In this document: positions 35,220 through 44,241 of the stretch, piece after piece | Layout: the number at the start of each line of letters is the position of its first letter | How positions within the stretch are numbered: the first letter of the stretch is position 1 | DNA from: an uncultured Mailhella sp. | GTDB taxonomy: Bacteria > Desulfobacterota > Desulfovibrionia > Desulfovibrionales > Desulfovibrionaceae | Direction of reading: 5' to 3' | Length of the DNA stretch: 60,101 bases | Assembly: GCA_910577155.1 (NCBI GenBank) | Contig: CAJTMS010000006.1 | Location: forward strand, 1-60,101 | Program-made: the position numbers and the translations under genes | The notes under the pieces: generated by a model | What the model was told of the DNA's origin: nothing | The model's database searches: none | Seen by the model: the letters and a program-made list of their open reading frames with translations, nothing else

Positions 35220-38200
35220 GTGAAAAAGTTTTCATTTGGTTTATTTTTTCTGACTTGCTGGATAATTCTTGTTTCAACAGGATTATTCCTGTATCTTGGC
35301 TATTTGCAGCCAACTAAACTGGGCGCAACAATTTCTTCCTATTTAAAAGAAAAAACTCAGTTAGAATTTGATATTGAAAGCGTGACCTTTTCTTTTTCAC
35401 CCAAACCTGCCGTCAATATCAGCAATATTGTTCTTTATGATACCTCATTGCCTGCCAGAATTACAATTAAAAATGCGTACAGCGAACTCAGCTGGCGCTC
35501 ATTAATTCTGTTTAAACCTGTCCTCAAGCACCTGACAGTATCAGATGTCGATGCACAGGTCACCTTACCAAGACAGAAAGAAAAACAAGCAGAATTTTCC
35601 ATAGAAAAAGTTTCAGAGGAATTTTCAACTCTCTTTTTTAATAGATTGAAGGAATTTTCCATTCCTCACTATTTTTCCAGTTTGCAGTTGACTGTCAGTC
35701 ATGCTGACGGAGAAATTCTTGATCCCAATCATTCCGTGAAATATCGCTTTAAAAATTTCAATGCCCTTATCAAAACACCTGATATTCTTGACGGAGATGC
35801 AGACCTTAGCCTTGATGAACTGGCAATTTTTTCTGAGAACTATCTGCTTTTCCATTTGGGACAAACAAAAATTCAGGCAAAGGATGTTTCCTACAATCCG
35901 CGCACCTATTCGGGAACCCTGCTCTTTGAAACCAATTTGCAGGTTTCTTCTCTTGCTCCCTATTATGATACCCCCATTCGGGAAGCATATCGTTATTTTC
36001 CCATGCCCAAACCCAGTTTTATTCAGCTAACCACAGATTTCAATATAAAAATTCGCCAAAAAACCATAGCGCTTACAGGAAAATTGTATAACAAAACGGT
36101 TTTGCCCATGAACAGCTATGCAACCCCCATTGAACTGACCATACCGTTTACGTTATTGAGTACCCCGCAAAAAGAAAAACCGAGCTCTTTCGATTTTCCC
36201 TCTGAGAACAAGAACGACCCCTATAGAAAAATGTTTTTGCAGGAAAATACATTAAACGATTATGCTCTTGATTTAGCAGGATTTTATATTAATGAAATAC
36301 AGATAAAAAACGCCGTTATCAAAGCTGATACCGATTCATTAATGTTTACAGGTGCCCTAACAGGATTATATCCTTTTAATCCATTAATTTTTGGAAAAGC
36401 ACATGTAGAGAAATTCAGTCTGCCCCGCTGGATTGGTCCAACGAGAGAAATGAACGGCGGCTTATACAATGCTCTCAATGCAATCCAAGCTGATATCGAT
36501 GTTTTTTGCACACTCAAAGGAGTTTTTTCGCCAAACCTGACAGCAAACGTGTTAAACTATACTGTAAAGGGAAAAAGTGTTACCGCTGATTTTGCAAAAG
36601 CCGATATTTGCTTTGATTTGGAAATGCTTTCCCCTAATAATACTCCCATTAATCTCAATGAGCTTTTTCCTGAAATCAATGGAAAAGAGACCCGAAAAGT
36701 AAAACTTCCTCCTCCTGCAGTGGTCATAGCTGAGGAGAAAAGTTCTCAATCTGACAGCCCTTCTGTTTCCTATCACATCAATATTCATGTTCCTCAACAG
36801 CTGCACATTTGGAAACTTGACTGTGCAAACGCCCATGTTCTGATTGCACCTGACAAAAAAAGCAATCCTACAATAAACGTTAATATCGGAAATTGCTATA
36901 CAGGAAGTGCCAATGCCCTTGTAACGCTTTATTCAACACAAAAACATGAAATTTCTGCCACGCTGCAGAAAATCCTCATCGAAGCACCCTTACGCGCTAT
37001 TATTGGGCATACTGTCTGCACGGGACATGCAGACGGAGCAGTGACAGTCAAGTTGAGGGGCGAAAACTTTGAACAAATTTTAAATTCACTGGAAATAAAG
37101 GGAAACGTGAATCTCAGCAATGGGGCTATCCATTCAAAAGAACGTCTTTTGACTCCTTTTGCAAAACTTGCCGCCGACATTGCCCTGAAAACCGAACCAT
37201 TTAATACTAACAAAAAAGCTCCGGAAAGTTTTGCTTTGAGCGGTTTATGGCAGTTAGACGGAGAATTTCCGGAATATACGGCAAAAATACATTCTAAAGA
37301 TTCCAGCATACTTTTCAGCACGCATACAGGAGAGCCGCTTTCCCGTACCCCGCAGCTGACAGATATTTTATTCAAAGAGAAAGCAACAAAAGAAACGCTT
37401 TTAAACGGTACTGCAAAGCTGGGTTTCAATATAAAAAACAACAAATTTATTATTGAAAATTATAAAGGAGCATTAAAAAATTCAAAACTTATTGCCAATA
37501 TAACGTATGAACAAAAAGAAAAAACATACTATCACGGTGACTTGTATTTTCAACATCTTAATCTGAGCGATTATATAAAAGATGAAAAAAAACCGCAGCA
37601 GGATAAAAAGAGAAAAGATATACCTGAGGAGAATACAGCAGAAGCTCAGCTAAAAGAAGATAAAGAACTGCCCCTTGATTTTATTTGCAATAACAATGTT
37701 AATTTTTCCGTCAAAGCGGATAAGCTTACTTTTTATGATATTACAACCAATACATTCACCGGCAATATCAAAATTGTTGATAATAAAATCAGTATAAACA
37801 ACTTGAAAACAAACATAAAAAACGGTTTTATTCAAGCTTTGCTTGAAGGTTCTGTTCAAAAACAAAATAATGTCTATAGAATGCAGACGAAATTTAAATT
37901 AAAAGGCACAAACCTTGATATGCTTTCCATTACAAAAATGCGCAAACAGGACACACTCATGTCCGGAGCAGGAAATATCGCTATTCAGGGAAATGCCCTT
38001 GTCAGCAAGACTTCAGATATTTTCAAAACCATGAATGCAGAATGGAGTATGCAGTTTAATAACGGATATTTCCAAAGTTCAAAAGACCATGCTGTCATGC
38101 TTGAAAACCGGGAATCTTCACAACATTTCTTAAGCAATAATGAAAGTTCTCATGGATACACAGGAAAAACCAATTATACCTCCCTCTCTGCAAGCGGAAC

Positions 38201-38492
38201 CATAACGAATGGTATTGCCCAAACAAAAAATATTTCTTTAATAGGAACGGGATTGCTGGTGCAGGGAGAAGGAATTATCAATCTTGTGACAGAAAAAATA
38301 AACGCCTTTGTCCATGCCACCTATCTCGGTATTCCGGAAATTCCCATTTACATTACCGGTTCAATCAGTGACCCCAAATATGAGGTAAAAGTCATGACCG
38401 CAGTTTCAAAAACCATTGGCAATATTGGAGCCGGAGTTTTAAATATTTTTTCAAACCTTATTGTACAGCCATTTAAATTATTCACCCCTTAA
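35220..38492 (+). CDS. Large AsmA-like envelope protein
   Basis: About 1090 residues: one N-terminal membrane helix (FGLFFLTCWIILVSTGLFLYLGY), then a long chain of beta-rich repeats, a lysine-rich segment near residue 800 (KDEKKPQQDKKRKD), and a C-terminal AsmA_2-type region with GTGLLVQGEGIINL. AsmA-like proteins are anchored in the inner membrane and are thought to bridge to the outer membrane for phospholipid transfer. I favour the GTG start with GAG six bases upstream; a TTG at 35160 adds 20 hydrophobic residues. It is alone on its transcript. The upstream gap is a repeat copy. Confidence 0.75.
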   Translation: MKKFSFGLFFLTCWIILVSTGLFLYLGYLQPTKLGATISSYLKEKTQLEFDIESVTFSFSPKPAVNISNIVLYDTSLPARITIKNAYSELSWRSLILFKPVLKHLTVSDVDAQVTLPRQKEKQAEFSIEKVSEEFSTLFFNRLKEFSIPHYFSSLQLTVSHADGEILDPNHSVKYRFKNFNALIKTPDILDGDADLSLDELAIFSENYLLFHLGQTKIQAKDVSYNPRTYSGTLLFETNLQVSSLAPYYDTPIREAYRYFPMPKPSFIQLTTDFNIKIRQKTIALTGKLYNKTVLPMNSYATPIELTIPFTLLSTPQKEKPSSFDFPSENKNDPYRKMFLQENTLNDYALDLAGFYINEIQIKNAVIKADTDSLMFTGALTGLYPFNPLIFGKAHVEKFSLPRWIGPTREMNGGLYNALNAIQADIDVFCTLKGVFSPNLTANVLNYTVKGKSVTADFAKADICFDLEMLSPNNTPINLNELFPEINGKETRKVKLPPPAVVIAEEKSSQSDSPSVSYHINIHVPQQLHIWKLDCANAHVLIAPDKKSNPTINVNIGNCYTGSANALVTLYSTQKHEISATLQKILIEAPLRAIIGHTVCTGHADGAVTVKLRGENFEQILNSLEIKGNVNLSNGAIHSKERLLTPFAKLAADIALKTEPFNTNKKAPESFALSGLWQLDGEFPEYTAKIHSKDSSILFSTHTGEPLSRTPQLTDILFKEKATKETLLNGTAKLGFNIKNNKFIIENYKGALKNSKLIANITYEQKEKTYYHGDLYFQHLNLSDYIKDEKKPQQDKKRKDIPEENTAEAQLKEDKELPLDFICNNNVNFSVKADKLTFYDITTNTFTGNIKIVDNKISINNLKTNIKNGFIQALLEGSVQKQNNVYRMQTKFKLKGTNLDMLSITKMRKQDTLMSGAGNIAIQGNALVSKTSDIFKTMNAEWSMQFNNGYFQSSKDHAVMLENRESSQHFLSNNESSHGYTGKTNYTSLSASGTITNGIAQTKNISLIGTGLLVQGEGIINLVTEKINAFVHATYLGIPEIPIYITGSISDPKYEVKVMTAVSKTIGNIGAGVLNIFSNLIVQPFKLFTP

Positions 38493-38559
38493 GACATTAA
38501 CTTGCTTTTTTTCCATAAACAGGTATTAAGAATAAAATATCACTGAATATGAGGAAGAT

Positions 38560-39480
38560 ATGAAATTGAACAAAATAATACGTATATTCACCGTGATCTT
38601 GGCATTATCAGTTTTTAGCACCTTTGCCATGCCGGATGACGCTGATGCAAGAAGATTCGGAGGAGGACGCTCCATAGGCAGAACAACAACTGTCAGACCT
38701 TCTGCCCCTGCCGGTGTAACCACAAATCAACAGCGTTTTAACCAGCAGCAAAATTCCGCCATGAGCAATAATGCAGGAGCTGCCGCCATCAACAGAAGAG
38801 GCATGTTCGGCGGTTTATTTGGCGGCTTATTAGCGGGAACACTGCTTGGCTCTTTGCTTTCCGGCGGAGGTTTTGCAGGCGGTGGGCTTTTGGACCTTAT
38901 TATTCTTGGTCTTATAATTTATTTCGGTTTGAAATTCTTTAGAAATCGTCAGCAAAAAAACAATCAATCCTCTTCACGCTCTTCATCTTATGGAAATGAA
39001 TACAGCAGCCAAGATATTAATCAAAACCCAATGCAAAATCAGACAAGCAGTGCCGCATCTGCTTGGGATAATTTACGTTCTGAACGTCCACAGCAGCCAA
39101 CTGCCTCTTCTGCAGCAGGTACGTTTAATACAGAAGAATTTTTAGACGGGGCAAAAAAACTTTATGTGCGTATGCAGGAATCATGGGATTTACGTGATAT
39201 TGAAGACATAAAACAATTCACTTCCCCTATTATGCATAAAGACATTGAAGAACAATTTAAAGAAGATCCTAATCCGTCCAAAACCCAAATTATCCTCATC
39301 AATGCCGGTGTGCTGGAAGTAAAGCAAGAAGGCGATTATGAGCAAGTTGCCGTCCTTTTTGACGTGCTCCTAAAAGAAGCAGAAAGTCCTGAGAATGAAC
39401 AGGTTAAAGAAATCTGGAATTTCTCCCGCAATAAAGCCAAAGAAGGAACATGGGTACTTGACGGTATTCAAACCATATAA
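38560..39480 (+). CDS. Tim44-like domain protein, exported or membrane-anchored
   Basis: A 306-residue protein with a signal-like first segment (IIRIFTVILALSVFSTFA), a Gly/Arg- and Gln-rich stretch, a glycine-rich hydrophobic segment (FGGLFGGLLAGTLLGSLLSGG) and a helix at about 108-125, then a Ser/Gln-rich linker and a Tim44-like C-terminal domain (about 190-306, with FLDGAKKLYVRMQESWDLRD). Bacterial members of this family are of unknown role and are often near envelope genes. It ends at a strong terminator. Confidence 0.8.
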   Translation: MKLNKIIRIFTVILALSVFSTFAMPDDADARRFGGGRSIGRTTTVRPSAPAGVTTNQQRFNQQQNSAMSNNAGAAAINRRGMFGGLFGGLLAGTLLGSLLSGGGFAGGGLLDLIILGLIIYFGLKFFRNRQQKNNQSSSRSSSYGNEYSSQDINQNPMQNQTSSAASAWDNLRSERPQQPTASSAAGTFNTEEFLDGAKKLYVRMQESWDLRDIEDIKQFTSPIMHKDIEEQFKEDPNPSKTQIILINAGVLEVKQEGDYEQVAVLFDVLLKEAESPENEQVKEIWNFSRNKAKEGTWVLDGIQTI

Positions 39481-39492
39481 AAATGTTGCGGC

Positions 39493-39521
39493 AAAAAGGC
39501 AGTGTAACCTGCCTTTTTTTA
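39493..39521 (+). terminator. Intrinsic terminator after the Tim44-like gene
   Basis: AAAGGCAG (39495-39502) pairs with CTGCCTTT (39509-39516), followed by a run of T. Confidence 0.85.
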
Positions 39522-39589
39522 TTGCATGCGTATTGCTTTTCTCCTGTATTCATTGTACAAAAAACAGGTCTTGCTAGAAAGGAATCTTC

Positions 39590-40399
39590 ATGAATAATAA
39601 AGCTATCGGACTTTTTGACTCCGGGGTTGGGGGACTTACTGTTTTAAAAGCGCTTCTGCATGTCCTTCCACAAGAAAATTATATCTATTTAGGTGATACT
39701 GCCCGCCTTCCCTATGGAACAAAAAGTAAGGAAACTATTATCCGCTATGCGTTGCAATGCACGGAAAAGCTCATGGAAAACGATTTAAAAATGCTCGTGG
39801 TTGCCTGCAATACCGTAAGTTCCGTTGCCCTTCCCAGTATCAAAGAAAAATATCCGGCTATAGAAATTATCGGTGTTGTCGAACCAGGAGCAGAAGCTGC
39901 GTGCAATACCACAAAAAATAATCACATTGCTGTTCTGGGAACACAGTCAACTATTCAGGGAAAAGCATATGATAAAGCAATTATGGCAAAAAATCCTCAT
40001 GCTGTTGTGACAGGCAAAGCCTGTCCGCTCTTTGTGGGCATGGCAGAAGAAGGGATTACCCAAGGATTTCTTGCGGAAGAAATGGCTAAGCATTATTTAA
40101 ATGACATCTTATTGCAGGAAAATAAGCCGGACACCATGGTTCTTGGCTGTACCCATTTTCCTCTTTTAAAAAATGCAATCCAAAACGTGGTGGGAAACAG
40201 CATACAATTGGTTGATTCTGCCCAAACCACAGCGCTCAAAGTCCTTGCCTGTTTACAGGAAAACAACGCCCTTGCGGAAAATAACGTGCCTTTTATGCAT
40301 TTTCTCACAACTGACGATATTGCCAAATTCAAAGCCGTTGGTGAACCCTTTTTAGGGATTTCCCTTGATAAAAGCCCTGTAGAATTAGTGGATTTATAA
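39590..40399 (+). CDS. murI: Glutamate racemase
   Basis: Makes D-glutamate for peptidoglycan. The 269-residue protein has IGLFDSGVGGLTV, LGDTARLPYG, and the two catalytic Cys in VACNTVSS near residue 72 and LGCTHFPLL near residue 184. The start follows AGAAAGGA. It leads a four-gene run with truA, an RluA-type synthase and an HPP protein; its TAA and the truA ATG share one base. Confidence 0.96.
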   Translation: MNNKAIGLFDSGVGGLTVLKALLHVLPQENYIYLGDTARLPYGTKSKETIIRYALQCTEKLMENDLKMLVVACNTVSSVALPSIKEKYPAIEIIGVVEPGAEAACNTTKNNHIAVLGTQSTIQGKAYDKAIMAKNPHAVVTGKACPLFVGMAEEGITQGFLAEEMAKHYLNDILLQENKPDTMVLGCTHFPLLKNAIQNVVGNSIQLVDSAQTTALKVLACLQENNALAENNVPFMHFLTTDDIAKFKAVGEPFLGISLDKSPVELVDL

Positions 40400-41181
40400 T
40401 GCCAAGACTGCGTCTTACTCTTGCCTATGTGGGAACAAAATATAACGGCTGGCAGCGTCAGCTCCTCAATAATGAGGAATTGCCGACTATTCAGGGAATT
40501 GTGGAAAAAGAAATTTCCCGTATTTGCAAGACAAAGATTCATCTTCAAGGATCCGGCAGAACAGACAGCGGCGTCCATGCGGATTGTCAGGTTGCCCATT
40601 GCGATATTCCTGAGGATAAAACGAAACTCAACTGGCAGCTGGCATTAAATACGGCTCTCCCCCAAGACATACGGGTAAAAGATTTTACTCTGGCACGTGA
40701 TGATTTTCATGCCCTTTTCGATGTGGAAAAAAAAGCCTATACCTACAGTCTGTGGCTTAACCGAAACTTTGTTCCTCCCAAGCTTTATCCGTATACATGG
40801 GCATGCGGAGAACTTGATTTAACAGCCATTGATACTGCCATTCCCTATCTTCTTGGCGAACATGATTTTTCTTTTGTGCAAAACAAGGGAACTGAACTCC
40901 ATTCAACCATACGTACCCTCTATGCAATTCATCGCACGCATTTTGAAGAGCAAAGAAGAAATAATCCCCAAAATTATGAATTGCAGCTGACCTTTGTTGC
41001 CAATGGTTTTTTAAAACAAATGGTCAGAAATTTAGTGGGACTGCTTGTCGCCTGCGGCAAAGGAAAATTTGCAGCAGAGGATATTCCCCGGCTTATTGCC
41101 TCAAAAGATAGAAAAAAATCCCCGCCTACAGCCCCGCCCCAAGGGCTGACCATGTCACAAATTTGGTATAAAAATGCATAA
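40399..41181 (+). CDS. truA: tRNA pseudouridine synthase A
   Basis: Makes pseudouridines 38-40 in tRNA anticodon stems. The 260-residue protein has YVGTKYNGWQRQ at the start, the catalytic Asp in GSGRTDSGVHA near residue 55, and the later NGFLKQMVRNLVG segment. It overlaps the next pseudouridine synthase gene by 8 bp. Confidence 0.95.
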   Translation: MPRLRLTLAYVGTKYNGWQRQLLNNEELPTIQGIVEKEISRICKTKIHLQGSGRTDSGVHADCQVAHCDIPEDKTKLNWQLALNTALPQDIRVKDFTLARDDFHALFDVEKKAYTYSLWLNRNFVPPKLYPYTWACGELDLTAIDTAIPYLLGEHDFSFVQNKGTELHSTIRTLYAIHRTHFEEQRRNNPQNYELQLTFVANGFLKQMVRNLVGLLVACGKGKFAAEDIPRLIASKDRKKSPPTAPPQGLTMSQIWYKNA

Positions 41182-42130
41182 GAAAGAATATCACTGCACG
41201 TCCTCAGATGAAAACAAACGTCTGGATTATGTGCTCAAAACAGTATTTTCCGAATATGGCACTCGGGCAATCAAAAGGCTTTGCGAGCAAAATGCAGTTT
41301 TCGTGAATGAAAAACAGCAAAAAGCAAGCTATAAAGTCAAAGAACATGACATTCTTACTGTTTTTGAACCTGAAAGATCGGCTGATAAGCCAGAAATCCG
41401 CCTCATTACCGAAACTGACGACTTTTATCTTTGCTATAAGGAACCATTTTTTCACAGTGAATACCAAAAAGGTAAAAATACCCTTTCCCTTGAACTGCTT
41501 GTGCATGAAACGATTAATCCTCAATATATCCTCCTCAATCGGCTTGATTTTGCAACGTCAGGAATTTTAGTCTTTGCCACAAATAAACATTCTGCCCTGC
41601 AATGGAAAACATGGCAGCGTGAACAAAAAATTTCCAAAAAATATTTTGCCCTTGTGGAAGGGAAAATCATGCAAAATTTCAGCATAAAAAATAAAATTAT
41701 TACAAGTAATTACAAAAATGTAAAAGTAAGTCATGAGCTTGGCGAGAGAGTTACGCTTGTACATGCCCTTGGAACAAATGAAACATGCAGCCTTGTGGAC
41801 TGTACCATTTTTCAAGGGGCAAGACATCAAATACGGGCACATCTGGCATTTTTAGGATACCCTCTTGTCGGGGATAAAAAATATGGAGCAAAAACAAGTG
41901 ATTACACAACGTTAAAAACAATTTTTCCTCTGTCTGAAAAAAAGCCCATGGAAAAAACTGCTCCTCTTTATTCCTTTACACTTGACAATTATCAAAAACA
42001 AAGCGAAAATTTTTGCCTGCATCACTATGCTGTCAATTGCCCTGATTTTTCGGCTTTTGTTCTTCCGCCTTATTTTAATATACTGACTAACCCGTTACAA
42101 AGCACAATACTTGCAGCGTATGAAAAGTAA
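41174..42130 (+). CDS. RluA-family pseudouridine synthase
   Basis: A 318-residue pseudouridine synthase acting on ribosomal RNA or tRNA. It has an S4-like N-terminal RNA-binding part (KRLDYVLKTVF ... AVFVNEKQQKASYKVKEHD) and the catalytic domain with NRLDFATSGILVFA (Asp catalytic; most members read HRLD) and GARHQIRAHLAFLGYPLVGDKKYG. Exact target is unclear. It overlaps truA by 8 bp and the HPP gene by 11 bp, so the group is translated as a tight unit. Confidence 0.88.
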   Translation: MHKKEYHCTSSDENKRLDYVLKTVFSEYGTRAIKRLCEQNAVFVNEKQQKASYKVKEHDILTVFEPERSADKPEIRLITETDDFYLCYKEPFFHSEYQKGKNTLSLELLVHETINPQYILLNRLDFATSGILVFATNKHSALQWKTWQREQKISKKYFALVEGKIMQNFSIKNKIITSNYKNVKVSHELGERVTLVHALGTNETCSLVDCTIFQGARHQIRAHLAFLGYPLVGDKKYGAKTSDYTTLKTIFPLSEKKPMEKTAPLYSFTLDNYQKQSENFCLHHYAVNCPDFSAFVLPPYFNILTNPLQSTILAAYEK

Positions 42131-42668
42131 ATCATATTTCCAAAAGATAAAAGGACAGGAAAAATGTCCTGCACAAGAATTTGATGTATGTGAAATGCTT
42201 TTAGCCTGTTTTGGCTGTTTTTTTACTATCATGCTCATTTCTCTCATTGATAAATTTTCTCATGACATACTCAGCAACCAGCCTCTTTTTGTCGCACCGG
42301 TGGGTGCAAGTTCTGTGATGATTTTTGGTATTCCTACAAGCTGCTATGCTCAGCCGCGTAATGTCATAGGCGGGCATTTTTTATCAGCAATATGCGGCGT
42401 TTTTGCGTATTGTCTTTTTCCGGATATTCCAATATTTTCAGGGGCATTAGCCGTATTTCTTGCCATGGGTGCCATGTATGGAACGCAAACCATTCATCCT
42501 CCCGGAGGTGCTACCGCTCTTTTAGCAGTGATTGGAGAGAAACGAATAACGGATTTAGGCTTTTCTTTTGCGTTCATACCGTGTCTGACAAATGCACTTA
42601 TTCTTGTTAGTTGCGGCATACTCATCAATAATCTTTCAAAAAAACGCTCCTATCCAAAATTTTGGTAA
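42120..42668 (+). CDS. HPP-family integral membrane protein
   Basis: A 182-residue protein with four predicted membrane helices and the signature QTIHPPGGATALL near residue 120. HPP proteins include nitrite transporters of chloroplasts and cyanobacteria; the bacterial role is not settled. I use the ATG at 42120; the TTG nine bases upstream is weaker. It is the last gene of the murI-truA-rluA-HPP unit. A weak AT-rich inverted repeat (AATATCATTT / AAATGATATT) follows within 70 bp. Confidence 0.85.
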   Translation: MKSKSYFQKIKGQEKCPAQEFDVCEMLLACFGCFFTIMLISLIDKFSHDILSNQPLFVAPVGASSVMIFGIPTSCYAQPRNVIGGHFLSAICGVFAYCLFPDIPIFSGALAVFLAMGAMYGTQTIHPPGGATALLAVIGEKRITDLGFSFAFIPCLTNALILVSCGILINNLSKKRSYPKFW

Positions 42669-42775
42669 GGTCTTACCTCTGTTGAATATCATTTTTTGCA
42701 TGCTTTTTTTATACTGAAATGATATTTTTGCTTTTTCACACGTTTGCTTTTTTTTCATAAAATTAAAAATATCAG

Positions 42776-42828
42776 ATAAAAAAAAAGTCCCTTTTATTGG
42801 CTTCAAACCAATAAAAGGGACTTTTGCT
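42776..42828 (-). terminator. Strong intrinsic terminator of ackA
   Basis: An 18-bp perfect stem (42783-42800 with 42808-42825) and a run of at least nine T on the minus strand. As the plus strand also has a TTTT after the stem, it may stop the opposing HPP transcript as well. Confidence 0.9.
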
Positions 42829-42837
42829 CATATAATC

Positions 42838-44061
42838 TTAGTAACCTAAAATTTTCAAGGTAGTTTGCATAATTTCAAGTTCTTCGTTAGTCGGAACAAC
42901 AAGAGCTTTAATTTTGCTTCCTGTCTTGCTGATTTCACGAGATTCGCCGGAACGCACTTTATTCTTTTCTTCGTCAAGCTCCAAACCGAAAGGTTCAAAA
43001 GCATGGCAAATAGGCGCACGGTTAGTAGCAGAATTTTCACCAATGCCGCCGGTAAATAATATTCCGTCAATTTTACCAAGTACAGCCAAATATGCACCAA
43101 TATATTTGATAACACGATAGTTGAACATATTATTTGCTAAAATGGCGTTTTCATCGCCTTTTTCAACCATACTTTCAACATCGCGCATATCATTGCTGCC
43201 TGTCAGAGCTTTCAAGCCTGATTGCTTATTCAAAATATCAGACATTTGCGTTGGGCTGATTCCTTCCTGTTCCATAACAAAAAGAGGCAAAGAAGCATCA
43301 ATATCACCGCAGCGAGTTCCCATTAAAAGACCTTCAAGCGGAGTAAGTCCCATGGTTGTATCAATGCATTTGCCGTCTTTGATTGCTGTAATGGAGCAGC
43401 CGTTTCCAAGGTGGCAGCAAATACCGGTGAAAGTATCCTTACCGAGGAACTTTGCAGCAGTTTTGGAAACATATTTATGAGAAATACCGTGAAAACCATA
43501 ACGGCGTAAGGAATACTTTTTGCAGTAATTTTGCGGAATAGCATAGGTATATGCATAATTGGGCATAGTTGTATGGAAACCGGTATCAAAAACTGCAACA
43601 GCAGGAACGCCCGGTAAAATTTCTTCAATAACTTCAATACAAGCAAGGTTGCCGGGGTTATGCAGCGGTCCAAGGGGGATATAGTCACGGATAACTTGTT
43701 TTACTGTTGCGTCAACTTTTACTTCAGTATAATTTGGTCCGCCCATAAGAACACGGTGACCGGAAGCAACAATGGCATCAAAGTTAGGCAAAATTCCCAT
43801 ATCCACAATACGTTTCATCATATCACGGATACCATCGCCATGGGTTTTATAGTGCACATCAAAAGCTTGTTTATCTTCTTTATCCGTATCAGGATTAATT
43901 TTAAAAATTATTCTGCCGTTTTCACTGCCAATTCTTTCGGCCAAAACGGCAAGAATTGGTTTTTCGTTGTCGCATGAAAGAATTTGTGTTTTGAAGGAAG
44001 AGCTGCCCGCATTAATAACTAAAACATATTTTCCCTTAAGTTCTGTACTAACTGGTGCCAT
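42838..44061 (-). CDS. ackA: Acetate kinase
   Basis: Converts acetyl phosphate and ADP to acetate and ATP, a main ATP-yielding step of fermentation and of pyruvate oxidation in anaerobes. The 407-residue protein has LVINAGSSSFKTQI at the start, the LGNGCSI and GTRCGDIDAS loops, and GGIGENSA. The start follows AAGGAG. The partner pta is not adjacent here. A strong terminator ends the unit. Confidence 0.97.
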   Translation of the reverse strand: MAPVSTELKGKYVLVINAGSSSFKTQILSCDNEKPILAVLAERIGSENGRIIFKINPDTDKEDKQAFDVHYKTHGDGIRDMMKRIVDMGILPNFDAIVASGHRVLMGGPNYTEVKVDATVKQVIRDYIPLGPLHNPGNLACIEVIEEILPGVPAVAVFDTGFHTTMPNYAYTYAIPQNYCKKYSLRRYGFHGISHKYVSKTAAKFLGKDTFTGICCHLGNGCSITAIKDGKCIDTTMGLTPLEGLLMGTRCGDIDASLPLFVMEQEGISPTQMSDILNKQSGLKALTGSNDMRDVESMVEKGDENAILANNMFNYRVIKYIGAYLAVLGKIDGILFTGGIGENSATNRAPICHAFEPFGLELDEEKNKVRSGESREISKTGSKIKALVVPTNEELEIMQTTLKILGY

Positions 44062-44155
44062 GTTTTCTCCTTATTATAACCGATTAAAATTTAGTGTGTT
44101 GTATTTTATAAACCTGCATTTTTATTTTGTCAAGTTATATATTAGAAAACATGGT

Positions 44156-44172
44156 TTGGCACAATTTATGCT
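44156..44172 (+). promoter_or_regulatory. Sigma-54 promoter of flgE
   Basis: TTGGCACAATTTATGCT: the -24 GG (44158-44159) and -12 GC (44170-44171) are ten bases apart, as required, and TGGCAC is the full -24 element. The flgE start is 70 bases downstream. Hook genes are sigma-54-dependent in many polarly flagellated bacteria, which supports the call. Confidence 0.75.
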
Positions 44173-44241
44173 TAATATGTTGCAAGCAAAATTGAGGGAA
44201 ATTTTTGCCGAACGGTTTATTTTTGGCAGGAGAAGCCATTT

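Noticed and set aside
42684..42731. AT-rich inverted repeat after the HPP gene as a terminator
   Set aside because: The stem is ten A/T-rich pairs with a loop of about 20 bases; the strong hairpin 50 bases further is the better candidate.
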